Source: Bacillota bacterium (GTDB lineage: Bacteria > Actinomycetota > Aquicultoria > Aquicultorales > Aquicultoraceae). From it: a stretch of DNA of 64,000 nt. The stretch lies in NCBI GenBank assembly GCA_023511485.1, contig JAIMBH010000005.1:24740-88739 (forward strand), given 5' to 3'. The notes under the pieces are model-generated. The model was not told where the DNA came from. It was given only the letters and a program-made list of their open reading frames with translations, and made no database searches. Shown here in pieces: positions 59,638 through 64,000 of this stretch. Each line of letters starts with the position of its first letter. The stretch's first letter is position 1. The translations under genes and the position numbers were made by a program.

Positions 59638-60162
59638 CTAAAGCTTCGCCACCTGATCAAAGTTAAGCTCAGCTGGAGTCTCTCGCCCAAAGATGGATAC
59701 CATCACTCTGACCTTGCTCTGGTCAACATTCACCTCAGCAATAGTGCCCGTAAAATCGGCCAGTGGGCCGGAGATAACCTTGACCGTCTCTCCCTCTTCA
59801 AACTCGACCTTTGGTTTCGGTTTCTCAAACGCCGGCCTTTGAAGAATCTTATCGACCTCTTGGGCAGAAAGAGGTGTGGGTTTTGCATTGGAGCCGACAA
59901 ATCCGGTAACCCCCGGTGTGTTCCTTACCACATACCACGAATCGTCATCTAATTCCATTTGAACCAGGATATAGCCCGGGAACACCTTTCGCTCGGTTAT
60001 CGTTTTCTTGCCACCCTTGATCTCCATGACTTCCTCGGTGGGAATGACCACTTCAAAGATCTTATCCTCCATTTCCATCGAGGATATACGGTGCTCTAGA
60101 TTTGTTTTTACTTTATTCTCGTAACCCGAATATGTGTGTATTACGTACCATTGCTTTGCCAT
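59638..60162 (-). CDS. nusG: Transcription termination/antitermination protein NusG
   Basis: NusG is 174 residues. The NGN domain has WYVIHTYSGYENKVKTNLEHR and KVFPGYILVQM; the KOW domain at about 122-150 has FEEGETVKVISGPLADFTGTI. It couples RNA polymerase to Rho or the ribosome. It is downstream of secE and upstream of rplK in the standard order. Confidence 0.97.
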   Translation of the reverse strand: MAKQWYVIHTYSGYENKVKTNLEHRISSMEMEDKIFEVVIPTEEVMEIKGGKKTITERKVFPGYILVQMELDDDSWYVVRNTPGVTGFVGSNAKPTPLSAQEVDKILQRPAFEKPKPKVEFEEGETVKVISGPLADFTGTIAEVNVDQSKVRVMVSIFGRETPAELNFDQVAKL

Positions 60163-60195
60163 ATTGATAATTAAGAGCCTTTACGGCCCCTCCTC

Positions 60196-60429
60196 CTATA
60201 CTGAGATTAGCCTAATAATGGTTGCAAAAATCAAATCAACTATCCCTATAAACACTGCAAAGAAAGCTACCGCTACAAGAACAACTACTGTCGATGAGAC
60301 AACTTCAGCCCGGCCAGGCCAGTTGACTTTGCCAAGCTCGATTCTTACATCCTTTATAAACCTTCTAACCGAATCAAAACCCCTGCTTTTTGCAGGAGAA
60401 CCTTTTGTCATAGCTTTCTTATCAGCCAT
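60196..60429 (-). CDS. secE: Protein translocase subunit SecE
   Basis: SecE is 77 residues, the short single-helix form. RFIKDVRIELGKVNWPGRAEVVSSTVVV is the conserved amphipathic and membrane-entry region, followed by one transmembrane helix (about 47-72). It stabilises SecY. It lies between tRNA-Trp and nusG. Confidence 0.95.
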   Translation of the reverse strand: MADKKAMTKGSPAKSRGFDSVRRFIKDVRIELGKVNWPGRAEVVSSTVVVLVAVAFFAVFIGIVDLIFATIIRLISV

Positions 60430-60445
60430 ATTTATTCCTTCCCCA

Positions 60446-60561
60446 CTCTAGATACCAGAAACTAGATAAAACCATCTGCTTAAATCTCTTATACTTTAAA
60501 CCCACACTCTAGACCTTCGTCTCTAGCCTCTAGTCTCTAGTTTCTAGTCTCAAGTCTCTAG
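60446..60561 (-). repeat. CTAG-rich intergenic repeat, copy 6
   Basis: The left arm CTCTAGATACCAGAAACTAG faces a right arm made of TCTCTAGCCTCTAGTCTC, then TAGTTTCTAGTCTC. The interior AACCATCTGCTTAAATCTC and CACTCTAGACCTTCG is shared. It lies between tRNA-Trp and secE. Confidence 0.8.
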
Positions 60562-60563
60562 CC

Positions 60564-60641
60564 TGGCAGGGCTGGAGGGATTCGAACCCCCAACACCCGG
60601 TTTTGGAGACCGGTGCTCTAACCAATTGGAGCTACAGCCCT
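60564..60641 (-). tRNA. tRNA-Trp (CCA)
   Basis: The cloverleaf folds with acceptor AGGGCTG/CAGCCCT, anticodon loop CTCCAAA (anticodon CCA), and T loop TTCGAAT. The 3' CCA is encoded. It lies between rpmG and secE, a common arrangement. Confidence 0.97.
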
Positions 60642-60707
60642 TAATTCGCGACAATCGTAGTTTAAACAACGACTGCCGTGCTTCAATCCTGTTTAGAAAA
60701 GTATAAA

Positions 60708-60857
60708 TTAGCGTGTTTCCCTGTGTAAAGTATGGGTTCCGCACCACTTACAGAACTTCTTCATTTCCATGCGATCAGGCATTTTTCTCTTATTCTTATC
60801 CGTTGTATAGTTCCTGCGCTTGCATTCGGTACACGCTAGAGTAACTAGATCGCGCAT
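60708..60857 (-). CDS. rpmG: 50S ribosomal protein L33
   Basis: L33 is 49 residues, the zinc-binding form with CTEC near the N-terminus and CKWCGTHT near the C-terminus ([19 protein letters not shown]). It is preceded by a strong promoter at 60916-60944 and followed by tRNA-Trp, so these are co-transcribed with secE-nusG. Confidence 0.97.
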   Translation of the reverse strand: MRDLVTLACTECKRRNYTTDKNKRKMPDRMEMKKFCKWCGTHTLHRETR

Positions 60858-60915
60858 TTTTCCTCCTAATTATTTAAAATAAATAACCCTATTATTTAGA
60901 CAAAAAACATATGGT

Positions 60916-60944
60916 AGTGTACACTGTACTACTGTCAATGTCAA
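60916..60944 (-). promoter_or_regulatory. rpmG-tRNA-Trp-secE-nusG promoter
   Basis: On the minus strand TTGACA (60939-60944) and TACACT (60916-60921) are separated by exactly 17 bp. It is the clearest sigma-70-type promoter in the window and follows the terminator of the second tuf gene. Confidence 0.85.
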
Positions 60945-61041
60945 TAGCCATGCACTCCAAAGTATTGCCTATTAATACCCTAGTGAGCCAGTTAAAATAC
61001 CGCCCAATAGTACTCAATAGTAAACAGTACTTTTTAGAAAT

Positions 61042-61069
61042 AAAGACGGGCAGCCTACCGCCCGTCTTT
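61042..61069 (-). terminator. Terminator after tuf copy 2
   Basis: AAAGACGGGC (61042-61051) pairs exactly with GCCCGTCTTT (61060-61069) around an 8-nt loop, followed by TATTTCT on the minus strand. It separates tuf copy 2 from the rpmG unit. Confidence 0.85.
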
Positions 61070-61100
61070 ATTAAAGTTAAATCGGATTTAAGAAAATCAA

Positions 61101-62288
61101 TTACTTAATAATGCTTGTAATCCTTCCCGCACCAACAGTTCTGCCGCCTTCCCTGATAGCAAAGCGCAGTCCTTCCTCCATTGCAATAGAGGTGATAAGC
61201 TCAACGGTTAGCTCTACATTGTCTCCCGGCATAACCATCTCAGTGCCCTCAGGCAGGTTTGCTACCCCGGTTACGTCAGTTGTTCTGAAGTAAAACTGCG
61301 GGCGGTAGCCGTTAAAGAAGGGGGTGTGGCGGCCGCCTTCCTCTTTTGTTAGAACATAGACCTGGGCTTTGAAGTTGGTGTGAGGGGTGATAGACTTTGG
61401 CTGGGCAAGAACCTGGCCACGCTCTACCTCGTCCCTGCCGATACCCCTTAAAAGAACTCCAACGTTGTCTCCAGCCTGGGCCTCATCTAAGAGTTTCCTA
61501 AACATCTCAAGGCCTGTTACAACGGTCTTTTTAATCTCAGGTGCGATTCCAACTATCTCTACCTCTTCGCCAACCTTGATCTTGCCACGCTCGACCCTTC
61601 CGGTAACAACAGTTCCGCGACCGGTAATGGTAAATACGTCCTCAATCGGCATCAAAAATGGTTTGTCTATATCCCGCTCAGGGGTTGGGATATAGGAGTC
61701 TACCGCATCCATAAGCTCAATGATAGACTTTGCTGCCTCTGGGTCTCCCTCTAGAGCTTTTAGAGCAGAGCCCTTAACAATTGGGATTTCATCCCCTGGG
61801 AACTCGTATTCGTTAAGTAGATCTCTTACCTCCATCTCGACAAGTTCCAAGAGTTCAGGGTCATCTACCATATCTACTTTGTTTAAGAAGACTACGATGT
61901 AGGGAACACCGACCTGTCTTGCCAGAAGGATATGCTCCCTGGTCTGTGGCATCGGCCCGTCTGCTGCAGAGACAACCAGGATTGCGCCATCCATCTGGGC
62001 AGCACCGGTTATCATGTTCTTTACGTAGTCAGCGTGCCCTGGGCAGTCTACGTGTGCATAGTGGCGGCTCTCTGTTTCATACTCGACGTGAGCAATTGCA
62101 ATTGTGATGCCCCTCTCCCTCTCTTCTGGGGCGTTATCGATTGAATCAAAGGATCTGAATTCGGCCTGTCCCTTCTCTGCTAATACCTTGGTGATAGCTG
62201 CAGTCAAGGTTGTTTTGCCATGGTCTACGTGACCGATGGTTCCGATATTCATGTGGGGTTTTGTGCGCTCAAACTTAGCTTTGGCCAT
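61101..62288 (-). CDS. tuf: Elongation factor Tu, copy 2
   Basis: This is a second 395-residue EF-Tu with a protein sequence identical to the copy at 44399-45586. I saw no nucleotide differences within the gene. Identity starts a few bases before the stop and ends about 37 bases beyond the start, then flanking sequence differs. That pattern indicates ongoing gene conversion. It is a single-gene unit here, with a strong terminator downstream and tRNA genes upstream. Confidence 0.98.
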   Translation of the reverse strand: MAKAKFERTKPHMNIGTIGHVDHGKTTLTAAITKVLAEKGQAEFRSFDSIDNAPEERERGITIAIAHVEYETESRHYAHVDCPGHADYVKNMITGAAQMDGAILVVSAADGPMPQTREHILLARQVGVPYIVVFLNKVDMVDDPELLELVEMEVRDLLNEYEFPGDEIPIVKGSALKALEGDPEAAKSIIELMDAVDSYIPTPERDIDKPFLMPIEDVFTITGRGTVVTGRVERGKIKVGEEVEIVGIAPEIKKTVVTGLEMFRKLLDEAQAGDNVGVLLRGIGRDEVERGQVLAQPKSITPHTNFKAQVYVLTKEEGGRHTPFFNGYRPQFYFRTTDVTGVANLPEGTEMVMPGDNVELTVELITSIAMEEGLRFAIREGGRTVGAGRITSIIK

Positions 62289-62450
62289 ATGTTTTTCCTC
62301 CCTAAAAGATTTAACTTTCTTATTTTAAGGGCTTAGTTTATATACGAAAACCAAGAGTTGATAAATCTAAACACTTTTCCCTGGATTAAATCCTTACACT
62401 ACAGGCCGCGAATTATATCTAGAGATATAGAGCGATGAGCTGTAATTAAA

Positions 62451-62568
62451 ACGAAAATCGATCATTGACAATCGACCGAATCTTAAAATAGCTCGGGTCA
62501 ATAAGCCCTCACTTTCTAACTTTCCCTCAATAATTCAATCGGTTTTCTGCTTTGATTTTCGATTCTTG
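62451..62568. repeat. GAATCGA-family inverted repeat, copy 2
   Basis: It aligns with 30437-30557: CGAAAATCGA, AATCGACCGAATC, CTCACTTTCTAACTTTCCC, ATAATTCAATCGGTTTTC, GATTTTCGATTCTTGAG. Arms and interior are both conserved although 32 kb apart. Confidence 0.65.
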
Positions 62569-62570
62569 AG

Positions 62571-62597
62571 AAAAACCGCCCAAAGGGCGGTTTTTTT
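62571..62597 (-). terminator. Terminator after tRNA-Met
   Basis: AAAACCGCCC and GGGCGGTTTT form a stem around CAAA, flanked by A and T runs, so it can act in both directions. It lies directly after the tRNA-Met 3' end on the minus strand. Confidence 0.8.
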
Positions 62598-62598
62598 G

Positions 62599-62672
62599 TA
62601 GCGGTGGGAGGATTTGAACCTCCGACGCCACGGGTATGAACCGTGTGCTCTAACCAACTGAGCTACACCGCC
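62599..62672 (-). tRNA. tRNA-Met (CAT), elongator type
   Basis: The anticodon loop is TTCATAC on a CACGG/CCGTG stem and the T loop is TTCAAAT. The acceptor is GGCGGTG/CACCGCT with a G-U first pair. The lack of GGG/CCC anticodon-stem pairs argues against an initiator. A lysidine-modified tRNA-Ile2 cannot be fully excluded. CCA is not encoded. Confidence 0.88.
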
Positions 62673-62678
62673 TCACCG

Positions 62679-62751
62679 AGCCCGCGAGCGGACTTGAACC
62701 GCTGACCCCTTCCTTACCATGGAAGTGCTCTGCCGACTGAGCTAAGGGGGC
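62679..62751 (-). tRNA. tRNA-Thr (GGT), probably chimeric
   Basis: Anticodon stem CTTCC/GGAAG, loop ATGGTAA (anticodon GGT), T arm AGCGG/CCGCT and D arm GCTC/GAGC all pair. The acceptor does not: 5' GCCCCCT against 3' CGCGGGC leaves mismatches at pairs 5-68 and 7-66. The 3' part would match 5' GCCCGCG. The 5' part therefore appears to come from another tRNA-Thr gene, at the point where composition changes. Confidence 0.8.
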
Positions 62752-62804
62752 GAGGCCCGGTAAGGATAGCCGCCGCGACCGCCCCGACGGACCCGGAGAC
62801 GCCC

Positions 62805-63012
62805 GTGCTGCGAACCCGCCTGGTCGAGCCCCGCGACGCCGAGGCGATCCGGGGGATCTACAACGTCGAGGTGCTCGAGTCGACCGTCACCTTCGACCTC
62901 GTGCCGCGCTCGCCGGCCGAGCAGCTCGCCTGGGTGGAGGCGCACTCGGGCGGCCACCCGGCGATCGTCGCGGTGGACGCGGCCGACCGGGTGCTCGGCT
63001 TCATCCTCCTCC
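62805..63012 (+). pseudogene. GNAT acetyltransferase N-terminal fragment (phosphinothricin-acetyltransferase-like)
   Basis: From GTG at 62805 about 67 codons match the start of PAT/MnaT-like acetyltransferases: RLVEPRDAEAIRGIYNVEVLESTVTFD, then HPAIVAVDAADRVLGF. Where the family continues with ASLSPYR-like sequence, this reading frame switches to a membrane-protein tail. The fragment is incomplete and probably not expressed as such. Confidence 0.7.
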
Positions 63013-63170
63013 AGGCGAGTAGCAGCCTCCAGACGCCGCTGTCGTTCGCAGCGATCGCCATTCTCACCATCATCGGGGTCGTGCTGTACTACCTGCTCGA
63101 GCTGCTTGAGCACCTGCTGATCCCGTGGCACGTCTCGAAACGTCAACCCGGCGCTGGACCAACCCTGTAG
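63000..63170 (+). pseudogene. ABC transporter permease C-terminal fragment
   Basis: The end of a binding-protein-dependent permease is visible: LLQASSSLQTPLSFAAIAILTIIGVVLYYLLELLEHLLIPWH, including one transmembrane helix and the typical ...LE...PWH tail of SsuC/NMT1-type permeases. The upstream part is absent. The stop at 63168-63170 is followed by the substrate-binding protein gene, consistent with a real operon in the donor organism. Confidence 0.7.
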
Positions 63171-63211
63171 TTGGCCTGGCAGGGATGTCCAGGTCAAAGA
63201 AAGGAGGAACG

Positions 63212-63997
63212 ATGAAGGTGCTCTCGCGGTGGTCCCTCGCGGCAGCGTGCGCAGTGCTGCTGGTTGCCTGCGCGCCAGCGGCGCAGCCGGCTGCCCCCTC
63301 GGTGGCGGGAGGAGCCAGTGGCACCGCCCCCAGCCCCCCGGTTGACCTCGCCTTCCGGCTCAACTGGACCAAGTACGGTGAGCACGCCTTCTTCTTCGTC
63401 GCGCTGGAGAAGGGCTTCTACCGGGAGCAGGGGCTGAACGTCACGATCAACGACGGCAGCGGCTCGGCAACGGTCGCCAAGCTGATCGGCGCTGGCACCG
63501 ATCCGATCGGGTACGTGGATACCCCCACGATGATGCAAGCAGTGGCAGCGGGGGTGCCGATCAAGAGCGTGCTCGTCATCCAACAGAAGAACCCCTCAAG
63601 CGTCATCTACCGCCTCGATAACCCGATCCGCACCGCCAAGGACCTGGAAGGCAAGAAGATCGCGCACACCGCGGGCGATAGCTTCGGCGCGCTCTTCCCG
63701 GCACTGGTTGCGGCCAACAACCTCGATATGTCCAAGATCCAGCTCGTCTCCCTGCCGACTGCTGCCGCCAAGGAGACGGCGCTCCTGCAGGGGCAGGTCG
63801 ATGGCATGATGGGGTTCTACAACGATCAGCCGCTGCGGATGATGAAGAACACCGGCGTCAAGCTGAGCTGGCTGAAGTTCTTCGACTGGGGAGTGAACGT
63901 TCTCTCGACTGGGGTGGTAGTCAACGAGGAGTTCCTCAAGACGAAGCCAGAGATCGTGCGCAAGTTCGTGGCGGGCACCGTCAAGGGGATCGAGTAG
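63212..63997 (+). CDS. NMT1/THI5-like ABC transporter substrate-binding lipoprotein
   Basis: This is a 261-residue lipoprotein from the ATG at 63212, with AAAGGAGG upstream. The signal peptide ends in the lipobox LVAC at residues 17-20, followed by an Ala/Pro-rich linker. The NMT1-like domain has LNWTKYGEHAFFFVALEKGFYREQGLNVTI and an ExLL-type GYVDTPTMMQAVAAGVPIKSV. It likely binds a thiamine precursor, sulfonate or similar small molecule. The stop comes about 70 residues earlier than usual for the family, just before the window end. It may be another junction or a genuine truncation. Confidence 0.75.
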   Translation: MKVLSRWSLAAACAVLLVACAPAAQPAAPSVAGGASGTAPSPPVDLAFRLNWTKYGEHAFFFVALEKGFYREQGLNVTINDGSGSATVAKLIGAGTDPIGYVDTPTMMQAVAAGVPIKSVLVIQQKNPSSVIYRLDNPIRTAKDLEGKKIAHTAGDSFGALFPALVAANNLDMSKIQLVSLPTAAAKETALLQGQVDGMMGFYNDQPLRMMKNTGVKLSWLKFFDWGVNVLSTGVVVNEEFLKTKPEIVRKFVAGTVKGIE

Positions 63998-64000
63998 AGC

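Larger units (their letters stand above)
62289..62598. other. Gap between tuf copy 2 and tRNA-Met
   Basis: No gene is seen. The part near tuf (62290-62450) presumably holds its promoter; a TATAAA lies at about 62337-62345 on the minus strand without a convincing -35. The rest is a GAATCGA-type repeat and a terminator. Confidence 0.6.
62752..64000. other. High-GC segment, probable chimeric contig end
   Basis: From the middle of tRNA-Thr to the window end the sequence is strikingly GC-rich, uses GC-ending codons and reads on the plus strand, unlike everything to the left. It has two internal gene fragments fused in frame. It is best treated as DNA from other organisms joined during assembly. 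Confidence 0.75.

Noticed and set aside
60550..60747. 65-residue open frame on the minus strand
   Set aside because: It runs through the tRNA-Trp gene and into rpmG in another frame and has no similarity to a known protein.
62679..64000. Genomic island integrated at tRNA-Thr
   Set aside because: Integration usually preserves the tRNA and places foreign DNA at its 3' side. Here the foreign DNA is on the 5' side, the acceptor stem is broken and no integrase is seen.

Overview
The window is one long block of bacterial core genes, almost all read on the minus strand, ending on the right in a short stretch of foreign-looking high-GC DNA. The core has moderate GC and strong AGGAGG-type ribosome binding sites. 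Many starts are not ATG, including TTG for rpoB, rpoC, rpsL, rpsM, rpsK and rpmD. Ribosomal proteins S4, S14, L33 and L36 all carry zinc-type cysteines. This suits a Gram-positive-type anaerobe or microaerophile, possibly a deep-branching actinobacterial or Firmicutes lineage from a metagenome; the placement is inference.

Layout, left to right (the reverse of transcription). 0.3-11.7 kb: housekeeping genes mgtE, era, a GNAT protein, cdd, a CNNM/CorC transporter, a DgkA-PAP2 fusion, ybeY, a 7TMR-HD phosphodiesterase, a PhoH ATPase, a YqeY-like protein, a HIT protein and an MtaB-like methylthiotransferase. 11.9-19.5 kb: an accessory region with a LuxR-type regulator, a flavoprotein disulfide reductase with an in-frame UGA at its redox cysteine, YHS and CMD-family proteins, a broken glycogen-debranching enzyme, a truncated glucose dehydrogenase, an ArsR-thioredoxin cluster and a mercuric reductase remnant. 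19.5-24.7 kb: rsmE, prmA, dnaJ, hrcA with a CIRCE operator, and truA. 24.8-27.3 kb: an ECF transporter energizing module. 27.4-60.9 kb: the complete rpmG-tRNA-Trp-secE-nusG-rplKA-rplJL-rpoBC-str-S10-spc-alpha supercluster. 61.1-62.8 kb: a second tuf gene, tRNA-Met and tRNA-Thr.

The most exciting item is the flavoprotein at 12911-14302. Codon 40 is TGA, exactly where the first cysteine of the GGTCxNxGC redox motif belongs. A 7-bp hairpin with a GGCU loop lies 19 nt downstream, as expected for a bacterial SECIS. It is probably a selenocysteine disulfide reductase, in an apparent operon with a CMD/AhpD-like protein and a YHS protein. No selenocysteine machinery lies in the window, so this remains a prediction.

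Second, the intergenic gaps hold several unrelated families of inverted repeats built from iterated short words. One is a CTAG-rich family with six copies inside the ribosomal supercluster. They are placed between co-transcribed essential genes and are not CRISPR arrays.

Third, sequence from about 62.73 kb to the end differs in composition and strand. It begins inside a tRNA-Thr gene whose acceptor stem no longer pairs, and it contains an in-frame fusion of two unrelated gene fragments. It is best read as an assembly chimera and should not be used to infer the host's biology.
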